Shown in pieces: positions 43,230 through 51,848 of a stretch of 64,000 bases of DNA. Within the stretch, counting starts at the first letter, position 1. Each line of letters begins with the position of its first letter. The notes beneath the pieces are model-generated. The model was not told the DNA's origin. It saw only the letters and a program-made list of their open reading frames with translations, and ran no database searches. The translations under genes were made by a program, and so were the position numbers. The DNA is from Bacteroidales bacterium (GTDB lineage: Bacteria; Bacteroidota; Bacteroidia; Bacteroidales; P3), in NCBI GenBank assembly GCA_017483575.1, contig JAFUWF010000006.1, positions 1-64,000 on the forward strand, read 5' to 3'.

Positions 43230-43598
43230 ATTTGGCCGTGTGAAGAAATATGTGTTTTTGGCAGTCGATTTCAAATATATTATTATCAAGACTTTTCGGG
43301 TAAAAATGATTATATCGCCATACAGTTTTTTGATGGGGCGATAAAAGTAGTGGAAAGCAATAATGGTGAGACACTCAATGAATTTAAAAACCGCGTGGAT
43401 AGAGTAATAAAATCAAGATCAAAGATAGAAAAGCAGAAAAAACTTTCAAAAGATGGGAAGGTTGTATTTTCTGATATTGATTTTGACTTTGGATTGAGTT
43501 ATTATACTTTTTCAAAATCTTATAAAGAACTAGAGACATTATTTGAAATGGGTTACGAAAGTTTTGGCTCAAAGTATAAAAAAATAGCCAGTAGATAA
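43230..43598 (+). pseudogene. AT-rich 3' remnant of an unrecognised gene
   Basis: The frame is open from 43230 to the stop at 43598 without a convincing start; the only ATG-like start is internal. The part that reads as protein is QIYYYQDFSGKNDYIAIQFF... through SKYKKIASR. Base composition is clearly more AT-rich than neighbouring genes, pointing to acquired DNA. The 5' end seems lost into the region upstream of the exported protein gene. Family unknown. Confidence 0.45.
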
Positions 43599-43775
43599 TA
43601 AATGTGCATTTGTCACAAATGAAATGAACATGGACTGATCGCCGAGACATCGCCGTGGAATCCTGCTTGTTACTTTAGCGTTATCCTGGACCGAGGCAAA
43701 AGTTTGTCAATTTTTCATTAAACGGGGAGCAAAAGATGAAGAATGAACAGGTCTTCCCGTTTTAGTCAAAACCGG

Positions 43776-43807
43776 AGAGGCTTGCACTAAACAAGGTGCA
43801 AGCCTCT
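43776..43807. other. Stem-loop in an intergenic stretch
   Basis: AGAGGCTTGCAC / GTGCAAGCCTCT forms a perfect 12-bp stem with an 8-nt loop. No T run follows in either direction. The surrounding 43599-43823 holds no gene. Confidence 0.6.
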
Positions 43808-43823
43808 ATAGATGTAAAAAAGT

Positions 43824-43854
43824 TTTGTCGATAATGAAGAATTGAGTATTTTTG
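43824..43854 (+). promoter_or_regulatory. -33/-7 promoter of the ATPase gene, with a direct repeat downstream
   Basis: TTTG at 43824-43827, a 19-bp spacer and TATTTTTG at 43847-43854. GTGATTTGAGTAA occurs twice just after it (near 43860 and 43881), a possible operator. Confidence 0.7.
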
Positions 43855-43917
43855 CAGCGTGATTTGAGTAAAAATGCGATGTGATTTGAGTAATTATCAT
43901 ATTAAAAATGAGCATAT

Positions 43918-45135
43918 ATGGATTATATTCGTAAGCAATTCGACACGCTGAAAAACCGCATACTAGAAACGCGTAAGTTCATGCAGGTGCTGGCGGGACC
44001 ACGGCAGGTGGGCAAATCGACCCTTGTGGGGCAGGTGCTGGAGCAAGTTGACATTCCACATACGGTTGAGGTGGCGGATGCCGTGAATCCAAAGGACAGC
44101 GACTGGATTCATCGCATCTGGGAGTCTGCCCGCACAACGATGATGCTCCGTGGAGTTGCAGAGTTCCTACTAGTGATTGACGAGGTGCAGAAGATTGACA
44201 ACTGGAGCGAAGTGGTGAAACGGGAATGGGATGCCGACACGCGAAACCGCGTAAACCTGAAGGTGGTTCTGCTCGGTAGCAGCCGACTGCTGTTGAAAAA
44301 AGGACTTACAGAGTCGCTGGCAGGTCGCTACGAACTAATCAGGATGCCGCACTGGAGTCTGCGGGAGATGCGCGATGCGTTTGGCGTGTCGCTTGACCAA
44401 TACATCTATTTCGGCGGCTATCCTGGCCCGGCACACATGATAAATGATGAACGGCGCTGGCGCAAATACATAAAGGACTCGCTGGTGGCTCCGGCCATTG
44501 AGAAGGATGTTATTATGACGTCAAACATCTACAAACCCGCCTTGATGAAACAACTGTTCGAACTGGGATGCAGCTACTCGGCAGAGATACTGTCGTTGAC
44601 CAAGCTGATGGGGCAGTTGCAAGATGCGGGGAATGTGACGACCTTGGCCTCTTATCTGGAAATACTGGACCAGTGCGCCCTGCTGACCGCATTGCAGAAA
44701 TATGCAAAGGATGAGGCTCGTAAACGTGGTTCAATTCCCAAATATCAGGTGTATAACAATGCGCTGCTTACGGCCTACAAAGGACGCGGTTTTGTCACCG
44801 ACCGTACTGACACGCAGGCTTGGGGCCGCTGGGTGGAGAGTGCCGTGGGTGCGCATCTGCTGAGCATGGCGGATGAATTGGATTATGATTATGAAGTGTA
44901 TTATTGGCGAGAGCCGTCCAGAAACAAGGATGAAAAAGACAAAGAAGTGGATTTTGTCATCTTCAACGGTGGCGAAGTGACGGCAATAGAGGTGAAGACT
45001 GGACGAAGGGGAATGAATGCGGGACTACCGGCGTTTGTGGAAGCCTTCCACCCCAAACGGTCGTTTGTTGTGGGGACAGGAGGTGTTAGTCTGGAGGATT
45101 TCTTGGGAAGCGAAGTGGAACAACTGGTGTTATAA
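43918..45135 (+). CDS. AAA ATPase with C-terminal DUF4143 domain
   Basis: 405 aa. Walker A GPRQVGKST at residues 27-35, Walker B LLVIDEVQK near 84-92, sensor region VVLLGSSRLLL. The C-terminal DUF4143 domain carries a PD-(D/E)XK-like core (EVDFVIFNGGEVTAIEVKTGR). This family is common in bacteria and archaea, frequently in variable regions, and its function is not established; toxin-antitoxin or DNA-repair roles are only suggestions. It is a single-gene unit with its own promoter and lies next to AT-rich remnant DNA, in keeping with an accessory insertion. Confidence 0.88.
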   Translation: MDYIRKQFDTLKNRILETRKFMQVLAGPRQVGKSTLVGQVLEQVDIPHTVEVADAVNPKDSDWIHRIWESARTTMMLRGVAEFLLVIDEVQKIDNWSEVVKREWDADTRNRVNLKVVLLGSSRLLLKKGLTESLAGRYELIRMPHWSLREMRDAFGVSLDQYIYFGGYPGPAHMINDERRWRKYIKDSLVAPAIEKDVIMTSNIYKPALMKQLFELGCSYSAEILSLTKLMGQLQDAGNVTTLASYLEILDQCALLTALQKYAKDEARKRGSIPKYQVYNNALLTAYKGRGFVTDRTDTQAWGRWVESAVGAHLLSMADELDYDYEVYYWREPSRNKDEKDKEVDFVIFNGGEVTAIEVKTGRRGMNAGLPAFVEAFHPKRSFVVGTGGVSLEDFLGSEVEQLVL

Positions 45136-45152
45136 TCGAAACGATTTGAATC

Positions 45153-45193
45153 CCGTAGGGGTGGCACATTGCTGTTTGGTGCCGCCCCTACGG
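45153..45193. terminator. Long stem-loop between convergent genes
   Basis: CCGTAGGGGTGGCAC pairs with GTGCCGCCCCTACGG (15 bp, one G-T) around an 11-nt loop. It lacks a T run but lies between two convergent stops. Confidence 0.55.
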
Positions 45194-45201
45194 AAATCCA
45201 A

Positions 45202-46629
45202 CTACTCTTCAGGGGCGAACATGGGGTCCCAGGCGGGGAGCATGATGGGTTTCTGGTCCATCATGGCGCGGATGTTGGCGGGGATGTATTTTTCCTCGAG
45301 GACGACGCGGAACATGTACTCGTTGAACCAGTCGTTGGTCATGATGAGGTTGCCCTGGTAGCCGTAGCTGGGGCCCCAGCTGTTCTCGACCATCCACTTC
45401 AGGGGCTTGCCGTCCTTGTCGAGGTCGACGGCGCAGAGGGTCATGGCGTGCGAGGAGCCGCTGGCGTAGGTAGCCACGCGCTGCTTCTTGTCCATGCCGA
45501 AGGTGGTGCCCATGAGGCTCTCGTAGTCGTAGTTGTTCATGTCCATCAGGCCGTTGTCGCGGTTGAGGAATTTTCCGACGTCGCAGCTGAAGTACATCAT
45601 GGTGCTGTCCTTGATGGAGGCGATGCACATGGGGGCGATGTCCTCCATGGGGAGGTTGAGGTAGCGCCAGTTCTGGCCGTCGTAGACGTGGCGGTCGTAC
45701 TGGATTTCATACACCTTGTAGTACTCGCGTGTGGGGTCGTTCATCACCATGTAGTACTTGGAGAAGTCGGTCTTGGCGAACTTCTCGTAGAACTCCTTGG
45801 GGGTGTAGGTGGCGGTCTCCACAATCTTGCCCGAGGCGTCCTTTTGCTGCCAGGTGAACTGTGCGGGGGGCTCGCCCATGGTGAGGGCCAGCATGCGGTA
45901 GATGGTGCCGAGCATGGCGGTCTTCTTGGCCTGCAGGTGGGCCATGGTGATGCCTTTCTGACCGGCGAGTTCGCGCAGTTGCAGGCCGTCCTCGCGGAGC
46001 TTGAGGGCGAGGAGGTTGCTGATGGAGGAGGTGTTGTTGGTGTTGTAGGTCTCGGGCATCACGTCGGAGGGTACGAGGCCGTATTTGTCGATGAGGTTGG
46101 CCACGCCTGTGAACTGGCCGCCGTCGCCGATGGGGTTCTTGAAGAGCCACTGCACCTCTTGGTCGTCGATGGGTTTCTTGTAGGTGTCGATCATGGCCTG
46201 GAGGAAGAGGTTGCTCTTCTCCAGCTGGTCGTAGAAGAAGAGATAGGCCTGCGAGAACTGGAAGTCGGAGGGCAGGTGGTGGCGTCGGATGGCCTGGTTG
46301 CGGAGGACGTTCATGCCGGTGAACATCCAGCAGCGGCCGCTGCTCTTCTGGTCGGTGACGGCGCGGCTTTCCACGCGGTTGGAGAAGTGCGAGTCGAACT
46401 TGGTGGCGTTCTCGTAGTTCATGGCCAGCTTGGCGGGGCTCTGGTTCACCATGATGTTGCGCAGGGCCTTGTCCGAGGCTGTGCCTCCGAAGCTTTTCTT
46501 CATCTGCTGCATCATCTCGGTGGTGATGCCGCCGTTGTAGGTGGTCTCCACCTGTTTCTTCTTCTGGGCCATGGCGCCGCCGCAAGTGAGCATGGCGGCC
46601 ATGGCGAGTACGATGTACTTTTTGTTCAT
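45202..46629 (-). CDS. Exported aminopeptidase C-like cysteine peptidase (C1B)
   Basis: 475 aa from 46629. Signal peptide MNKKYIVLAMAAMLTCGGAMAQ. Bleomycin-hydrolase features: NRVESRAVTDQKSSGRCWMFTGMN with the catalytic Cys, SSHAMTLCAVDLD with His and WMVENSWGPSYGYQG with Asn. LIMTNDWFNEYMFRVVL is the typical C-terminal block. Unlike the cytosolic enzyme, it is exported. It degrades peptides from the N-terminus. Own promoter at 46664-46695. An in-frame ATG at 46722 lies upstream of the promoter and is rejected. Confidence 0.93.
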   Translation of the reverse strand: MNKKYIVLAMAAMLTCGGAMAQKKKQVETTYNGGITTEMMQQMKKSFGGTASDKALRNIMVNQSPAKLAMNYENATKFDSHFSNRVESRAVTDQKSSGRCWMFTGMNVLRNQAIRRHHLPSDFQFSQAYLFFYDQLEKSNLFLQAMIDTYKKPIDDQEVQWLFKNPIGDGGQFTGVANLIDKYGLVPSDVMPETYNTNNTSSISNLLALKLREDGLQLRELAGQKGITMAHLQAKKTAMLGTIYRMLALTMGEPPAQFTWQQKDASGKIVETATYTPKEFYEKFAKTDFSKYYMVMNDPTREYYKVYEIQYDRHVYDGQNWRYLNLPMEDIAPMCIASIKDSTMMYFSCDVGKFLNRDNGLMDMNNYDYESLMGTTFGMDKKQRVATYASGSSHAMTLCAVDLDKDGKPLKWMVENSWGPSYGYQGNLIMTNDWFNEYMFRVVLEEKYIPANIRAMMDQKPIMLPAWDPMFAPEE

Positions 46630-46663
46630 ATCGGTATACGTTTTTTTGATTTCAAATGCGGTG

Positions 46664-46695
46664 CAAAGATACAAATAAAAGCCGAATCGGCCAAA
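46664..46695 (-). promoter_or_regulatory. -33/-7 promoter of the aminopeptidase C-like gene
   Basis: On the minus strand TTTG (46692-46695), a 20-bp spacer and TATCTTTG (46664-46671). Confidence 0.75.
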
Positions 46696-46856
46696 ACTTT
46701 TTTCCCACCATGTCATCGCCAAGGCACTGCCGACTTCAACAGACCTCGTATAAAAGTGGGTGTTGGCAGGGTGTTGACGAGGGTCGGGAAGGGGGTCAAA
46801 AAATGGTTATCAACAGGCGGTGGAAATTTTATTTATTACAATTTAGAAAAAAATCG

Positions 46857-46864
46857 TATTTTTG
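46857..46864 (+). promoter_or_regulatory. -7 box (TATTTTTG) of the acyltransferase gene
   Basis: TATTTTTG lies 8 bp before the ATG, implying an almost leaderless mRNA. The -33 element is not clear. Confidence 0.45.
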
Positions 46865-46872
46865 CACTTGCT

Positions 46873-47463
46873 ATGAAGAAGATTTGGATACTGATAGCGA
46901 AAATCGGCGGATGGAAGTTCATCCTGCCGGAGAAGGGTTCGCGACCCGAGCTTGAGCGCTGCGTTTTCGCCACGGCGCCACATACGTCGATAGCTGATTA
47001 TCTGGTGGGTACGGCCTACCTGTGGCAGCTCGGCGTCAACGGGCATATATTCATCAAGAAGGAGTTTTTCTGGGGTCCGTTGGGACCGATACTGCGCTAC
47101 TTGGGCGCCATCAGCATCGACCGCGGAAACCGCAAGAACGACATGGTGGGGGCCGCCGTGGCGGAGTTTGCCAAGGGTGGCAGCCTCGCCCTGGCCATCA
47201 CGCCCGAGGGCACACGAAAGCCTACCAAACGCTGGAAGCGCGGCTTCTGGGAGATAGCCCACCGTGCAGGGGTGCCCATCGTGCCGGCGTTCCTGGACTT
47301 CAGCAAGCGCGAGGTGCGCATCGGCGAGGCTATCTGGACCACAGACGATTGCGAAGCCGACATACTGAAAGTCCGCCGTCTCTACCGCAAGGAGATGGCC
47401 AAGCATCCGGAACAATTCATTGAGGTGGACGGTGCAAGCGCCGCCCTACAGGACGAAAAATAA
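46873..47463 (+). CDS. 1-acyl-sn-glycerol-3-phosphate acyltransferase-like protein
   Basis: 196 aa, short for the family (usual 230-260). The HX4D motif is HTSIAD near residue 38, and the acceptor motif is TPEGTRKPTKRWKRGFW. GHIFIKKEFFWGPLGPILRYLGAISIDRG matches the middle block. Expected to acylate a phosphatidate precursor or a similar alcohol at the membrane. It begins without an N-terminal membrane helix of its own apart from MKKIWILIAKIGGW. purL follows 15 bp later. Confidence 0.85.
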   Translation: MKKIWILIAKIGGWKFILPEKGSRPELERCVFATAPHTSIADYLVGTAYLWQLGVNGHIFIKKEFFWGPLGPILRYLGAISIDRGNRKNDMVGAAVAEFAKGGSLALAITPEGTRKPTKRWKRGFWEIAHRAGVPIVPAFLDFSKREVRIGEAIWTTDDCEADILKVRRLYRKEMAKHPEQFIEVDGASAALQDEK

Positions 47464-47478
47464 GAAAAAATACAGAAT

Positions 47479-50400
47479 ATGGTTAGAAGAATCTTTGTTG
47501 AAAAGAAGGCTCCTTTCGCCGTGAAGGCCAAGGAACTGAAAACCGAAATGAGCGAATACCTCGGCATCGAGGCCGAGGAGGTGCGCGTGCTGATCCGCTA
47601 CGACATCGAGAACGTCAGCGACGAGACCTACCAGAAGGCCAAGGGCACCGTCTTCAGCGAGCCGCCGGTGGACGACCTCTACGAGGAGGAGTTCCCCCAC
47701 AAGGAGAGCGACTTCTGCTTCACGGTGGAGTACCTGCCCGGCCAGTTCGACCAGCGCGCCGACAGCGCCGAGCAATGCGTGCAGCTGCTGTGCGACAGCG
47801 AGCAGCCCATCATCCGCTCGGCGACCACCTATCTGATTACTCCGAGTGCTCAGCGTAATCCGAAGGGCTTCTCCGAGGCCCAACGCAACGCCATCGTCGC
47901 CCACTGCGTCAACCCTGTGGACAGCCGTGTGACCGACGGCCCCAAGCCCACGACCCTTGAGGACCACTTCGACGAGCCGGCCGATGTTATTGTCTTCGAT
48001 GGTTTCAAGGATATGCCTGAGGACCAATTGAAGGAACTCTATGGTTCTCTCGGGCTTGCCATGACTTTCGCCGACTTCAAGCATATTCAGCGTTACTTCC
48101 ACGACGAAGAGAAGCGCAACCCCACCATGACGGAAATCCGCGTGCTTGACACCTACTGGAGCGACCACTGCCGCCACACCACCTTCGCCACCGAGCTGAA
48201 GGATGTGCAGTTCGACGACGGCTACTACCGTCCACTCATCGAGGGCGCTTTCAAACAGTATCTGGCTGACCACAAGGAGCAGTATGCAGGCCGCACGGAC
48301 AAGTATGTCTGCCTGATGGACATCGGCACCCTGGCCGCCAAGCGCATCAAGAAGATGGGCTTGCTGGACGACCAGGAGCCCAGCGATGAAATCAACGCCT
48401 GCTCCATCGTGGTGCCTGTTACCATCGACGGCAAGGAGGAGGAGTGGCTCATCAACTTCAAGAACGAGACTCACAACCACCCGACGGAGATTGAGCCCTT
48501 TGGCGGCGCCGCCACCTGCCTGGGCGGCTGCATCCGCGACCCGCTCAGTGGCCGCACCTACGTCTACCAGGCCATGCGCGTCACCGGTGCTGCCGATCCT
48601 ACGAAGCCTCTCAATGAGACCCTCGCCGGCAAACTGCCGCAGCGCAAGATTGTCACCACCGCCGCCCACGGCTACTCAAGCTACGGAAACCAGATCGGCC
48701 TTGCCACGGGCTTGGTCAACGAGGTGTACCACCCCAACTATGTGGCCAAGCGCATGGAGATTGGCGCCGTCATCGCCGCCGCCCCGCGCCGTGCCGTGAA
48801 GCGCCTGACCAGCGACCCCGGCGACATCATCATCCTGCTGGGTGGCCGCACGGGTCGCGACGGCATCGGCGGTGCCACGGGTGCCTCAAAGAGCCACACC
48901 ACCAAGAGCCTCACCACCTGCGGTGCCGAGGTGCAGAAGGGCAACGCCCCCACCGAGCGCAAGATACAGCGCCTGTTCCGCCGCGAGGAGGTCTCAAGCC
49001 TTATAAAGAAGTGCAATGACTTCGGCGCCGGCGGCGTCAGCGTGGCCATCGGCGAGTTGGCCGACGGCCTGCAGATCAACCTCGACAAGGTTCCCAAGAA
49101 ATATGCCGGCCTCGACGGCACCGAGCTCGCCATCAGCGAGAGCCAGGAGCGCATGGCCGTGGTGGTCGACCCCAAGGATGTGGACCAGATGCTCAAGTAT
49201 GCCGACGAGGAGAACCTCGAGGCCACGGTCGTCGCCACCGTCACCAAGGAGCCGCGCATGGTCATCAGCTGGCGTGGCAAGGAGATTGTCAACCTCAGCC
49301 GCCGCTTCATCGACACCAACGGCGCCCACCAGGAGACCACTGTCCGCGTCAAGATGCCCGAGAAAATTGAAAATGGAAAATTGAAAATTGAAAATTCGCT
49401 GCCGCACCCGGATAATTCTCAATTCTCAACTCTCAATTCTCAATTGAAAGACCTCTGGCTCCAAACCCTCTCCGACCTCAACGTCTGCTCGCAGAAGGGC
49501 TTGGTGGAGATGTTCGACAGCTCCATCGGAGCCGGCAGCGTTGTGATGCCCTATGGTGGCAAGTACCAGCTGACGCCCACTCAGAGCATGATAGGCAAGC
49601 TGCCCTTGCTCGACGGCAAGTGCGACACCGTCAGCATCATGGCCTATGGCATGGATCCCTACCAGATGAGTTGGAGTCCCTTCCATGGTGCCGCCTATGC
49701 GGTGCTGAACAGTGTGGCTAAGATTGCCGCCGCCGGTGGCGATGCCAGCCGGGTGCGCCTCACCTTCCAGGAATATTTCAAGAAGCTCGGCAACGACCCT
49801 TACCGCTGGGGCGAGCCTTTCAGCGCCCTGCTCGGCGCCTACAGCGCCCAGATGGGCCTCAAGCTGCCCAGCATCGGCGGCAAGGACTCCATGTCCGGCA
49901 CCTTCAACGACATCGACGTGCCGCCCACGCTGTGCAGTTTTGCCGTGGGCATGAGTGACCTGAAGCATGTGGTCACCCCCGAGCTGAAGAAGGCTGGCAA
50001 CAAACTGGTGCTCCTCGACGTCAAGGAGGCCGACTACGGCATGCCCAACTACGAGGATGCCCTCGGCCAGTACGCCGCCCTGCGCCGAGCCATCGAGGCC
50101 GGCAAGGTGTGCAGCACCTATGTCGTCGGCTTCGGCGGCCTCATCGAGGCGGTCAGCAAGATGGCCTTCGGCAACAAACTGGGTGTGAAACTCAGCGTCT
50201 CGCAAGGTCTCACGGCCAAGAACTACGGCTACATCGTGGTCGAGGTGCCTTCGGTGGACGGCTTGCCGTTCCGCTGCAAGGAGATTGGCGAGGTGACTGA
50301 CAATGCCGCCTTTGAGGTGAATGGCGAAAAGATTACCGTCGACGAGGCCCTTGCCGCATGGCAGAAGACGCTCGAAGGTGTTTTCCCCACCCGCACCAAC

Positions 50401-51294
50401 CAAGCGGAAAGTGGAAAGATGAAGGTGGAAAGCCCGCTCTTCAATGCCCCCGCCGACAAACTTTCAACTTTCAACTTCCAACTTTCAACTTCGGCCAAGC
50501 CCCACGTCTTCATTCCCGCCTTCCCCGGCACTAACTGCGAGTACGACAGCGCCCGCGCGTTCAACCGCGCCGGTGCCGAGAGCGAGATCATCGTCTTCCG
50601 CAACCAGAACGGCCAGCAGATCCGTGAGAGCGTGGACGCTTACGTCGAGGCTATTCGCCGCAGCCAGATCATCATGGTTCCCGGCGGATTCAGCGCCGGC
50701 GATGAGCCCGAAGGCAGCGCCAAGTTCATCACCAGCGTCTTCCGCAACGCCAAGATTGCCGATGCTGTCATGGAACTCCTTAATAAGCGCGACGGTCTGA
50801 TGCTTGGCATCTGCAACGGTTTCCAGGCCTTGGTGAAGTTAGGCCTCGTGCCCTACGGCGAGATTCGACCCCAGGCCGAGGATGCCCCCACGCTCACCTT
50901 CAACACCATCGGCCGCCACCAGAGCAAGATGGCCTATACGCGCATCACCTCCAACCTCAGCCCGTGGCTGCGCAAGGCCGAGCTGGGCGCCACCTACGTC
51001 ATCCCCATCTCGCACGGCGAGGGCCGCTTTGTGGCTCCGCAGGAGTGGATTGACCGGCTGTTCAAGAACGGCCAGGTTGCCACACAGTATGTCGACCTGC
51101 AGGGCAACCCCACCATGGACGAGGAGTACAACATGAATGGCTCCTACATGGCCATCGAAGGCATCACCAGCCCCGACGGCCGCGTCTTTGGCAAGATGGG
51201 CCACAGCGAACGCAGAAGCCTCGGTAGCGCCATGAACATCTATGGCAGCGACGACCAGCAGATATTCGAGAGCGGCGTACAATACTTCAAGTAA
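47479..51294 (+). CDS. purL: Phosphoribosylformylglycinamidine synthase (FGAM synthase), with two palindromic insertions
   Basis: 1271 aa, the large single-chain form. It makes FGAM from FGAR, glutamine and ATP in purine synthesis. PurS-like N-terminus, YWSDHCRHTTF, FKNETHNHPTEIEPFGGAATCLGG, FGAGGVSVAIGEL, GGKDSMSGTF and a C-terminal glutamine amidotransferase with Cys1112 in LGICNGFQ and SHGEGRF. Two stretches are not normal family sequence: residues of about 629-656 (IENGKLKIENS...NSQL) and about 976-1005 (ESGKMKVES...FQLSTS), both from heptamer palindromes placed in inter-domain linkers. The stop overlaps the next start (TAATG). Confidence 0.97.
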   Translation: MVRRIFVEKKAPFAVKAKELKTEMSEYLGIEAEEVRVLIRYDIENVSDETYQKAKGTVFSEPPVDDLYEEEFPHKESDFCFTVEYLPGQFDQRADSAEQCVQLLCDSEQPIIRSATTYLITPSAQRNPKGFSEAQRNAIVAHCVNPVDSRVTDGPKPTTLEDHFDEPADVIVFDGFKDMPEDQLKELYGSLGLAMTFADFKHIQRYFHDEEKRNPTMTEIRVLDTYWSDHCRHTTFATELKDVQFDDGYYRPLIEGAFKQYLADHKEQYAGRTDKYVCLMDIGTLAAKRIKKMGLLDDQEPSDEINACSIVVPVTIDGKEEEWLINFKNETHNHPTEIEPFGGAATCLGGCIRDPLSGRTYVYQAMRVTGAADPTKPLNETLAGKLPQRKIVTTAAHGYSSYGNQIGLATGLVNEVYHPNYVAKRMEIGAVIAAAPRRAVKRLTSDPGDIIILLGGRTGRDGIGGATGASKSHTTKSLTTCGAEVQKGNAPTERKIQRLFRREEVSSLIKKCNDFGAGGVSVAIGELADGLQINLDKVPKKYAGLDGTELAISESQERMAVVVDPKDVDQMLKYADEENLEATVVATVTKEPRMVISWRGKEIVNLSRRFIDTNGAHQETTVRVKMPEKIENGKLKIENSLPHPDNSQFSTLNSQLKDLWLQTLSDLNVCSQKGLVEMFDSSIGAGSVVMPYGGKYQLTPTQSMIGKLPLLDGKCDTVSIMAYGMDPYQMSWSPFHGAAYAVLNSVAKIAAAGGDASRVRLTFQEYFKKLGNDPYRWGEPFSALLGAYSAQMGLKLPSIGGKDSMSGTFNDIDVPPTLCSFAVGMSDLKHVVTPELKKAGNKLVLLDVKEADYGMPNYEDALGQYAALRRAIEAGKVCSTYVVGFGGLIEAVSKMAFGNKLGVKLSVSQGLTAKNYGYIVVEVPSVDGLPFRCKEIGEVTDNAAFEVNGEKITVDEALAAWQKTLEGVFPTRTNQAESGKMKVESPLFNAPADKLSTFNFQLSTSAKPHVFIPAFPGTNCEYDSARAFNRAGAESEIIVFRNQNGQQIRESVDAYVEAIRRSQIIMVPGGFSAGDEPEGSAKFITSVFRNAKIADAVMELLNKRDGLMLGICNGFQALVKLGLVPYGEIRPQAEDAPTLTFNTIGRHQSKMAYTRITSNLSPWLRKAELGATYVIPISHGEGRFVAPQEWIDRLFKNGQVATQYVDLQGNPTMDEEYNMNGSYMAIEGITSPDGRVFGKMGHSERRSLGSAMNIYGSDDQQIFESGVQYFK
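49363..49446 (+). repeat. 84-bp heptamer palindrome inserted in purL (site 1)
   Basis: Left arm of five units (AAAATTG, AAAATGG, AAAATTG, AAAATTG, AAAATTC), a 14-nt core GCTGCCGCACCCGG and a right arm of five units (ATAATTC, TCAATTC, TCAACTC, TCAATTC, TCAATTG). 84 = 12 x 7 = 28 codons. Confidence 0.95.
50406..50492 (+). repeat. Heptamer palindrome inserted in purL (site 2)
   Basis: Left arm GGAAAGT, GGAAAGA, TGAAGGT, GGAAAGC; a 26-nt core; right arm ACTTTCA, ACTTTCA, ACTTCCA, ACTTTCA and ACTTC. It sits in the linker before the amidotransferase domain. Confidence 0.9.
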
Positions 51295-51617
51295 TGGCTA
51301 GCAATCCTGATTTTGTGCAGTATATCATCGACCAGTGCAGCGGTGCCGGAAGCATCGCTGCACGGAAGATGTTCGGCGACTACGGCATGTACTGTGACGG
51401 CAAGATATTCGGCCTCGTCAGCGACAACGGCTTTTATGTGAAGCCCACGGATGAAGGCCGGGCCCTTTTACGCAGCGTGGACATGCGCCCGCCCTATGAG
51501 GGCGCTAAGCCTTACTTCTACATCGAAGATGTGGACGACCGCGATTACCTGTCGGCACTCGTCGGCGCCACCTGTGTCGCTTTGCCAGACCCCAAGCCTA
51601 AAAAGAAGAAGGCATGA
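51294..51617 (+). CDS. TfoX N-terminal domain protein
   Basis: 107 aa. The TfoX_N core is visible: IIDQCSGAGSIAARKMFGDYGMYCDGKIFGLVSDNGFYVKPT and PPYEGAKPYFYIEDVDD. The C-terminal TfoX domain is absent, as in many stand-alone members. TfoX regulates competence in gammaproteobacteria; here the role is unknown. The Lys-rich tail PKPKKKKA is typical. TAATG overlap with purL and ATGA overlap with the next gene point to coupled translation. Confidence 0.9.
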   Translation: MASNPDFVQYIIDQCSGAGSIAARKMFGDYGMYCDGKIFGLVSDNGFYVKPTDEGRALLRSVDMRPPYEGAKPYFYIEDVDDRDYLSALVGATCVALPDPKPKKKKA

Positions 51618-51844
51618 CACAAGACGAAATCTGGCTGGCGAAGTACCATGAGTACGTCAACTTCGTCAAGGACAACCAGCGTTGCCCTTCGAAGCACTTC
51701 TTGGAGGAACACCGTTTGCATTCCTGGTGGAAGCACAATCGCCAGTTGCTTAATGCCGGAACAATGAAATTGGAACGACGGGAGATGTTTAAAAGACTGA
51801 TGGCGCTGGCCGAAGACAATCGGCATGTCAACCAGTACGAATAG
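51614..51844 (+). CDS. Small helicase-associated-domain-like protein
   Basis: 76 aa. The pattern LAKYHEYVNFVKDNQRCPSKHFLEEHRLHSWWKHNRQLLNAG resembles the helicase-associated (HA) repeat, a three-helix nucleic-acid-binding module with conserved Trp and Arg, and similar stand-alone proteins in Bacteroidota. It overlaps TfoX by 4 bp and precedes the epimerase-like gene by 4 bp. Nucleic-acid binding is inferred. Confidence 0.65.
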   Translation: MTQDEIWLAKYHEYVNFVKDNQRCPSKHFLEEHRLHSWWKHNRQLLNAGTMKLERREMFKRLMALAEDNRHVNQYE

Positions 51845-51848
51845 GAAT

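Noticed and set aside
45169..46872. Very long plus-strand frame preceding the acyltransferase
   Set aside because: Antisense to the aminopeptidase C-like gene; real homology starts at the ATG at 46873.
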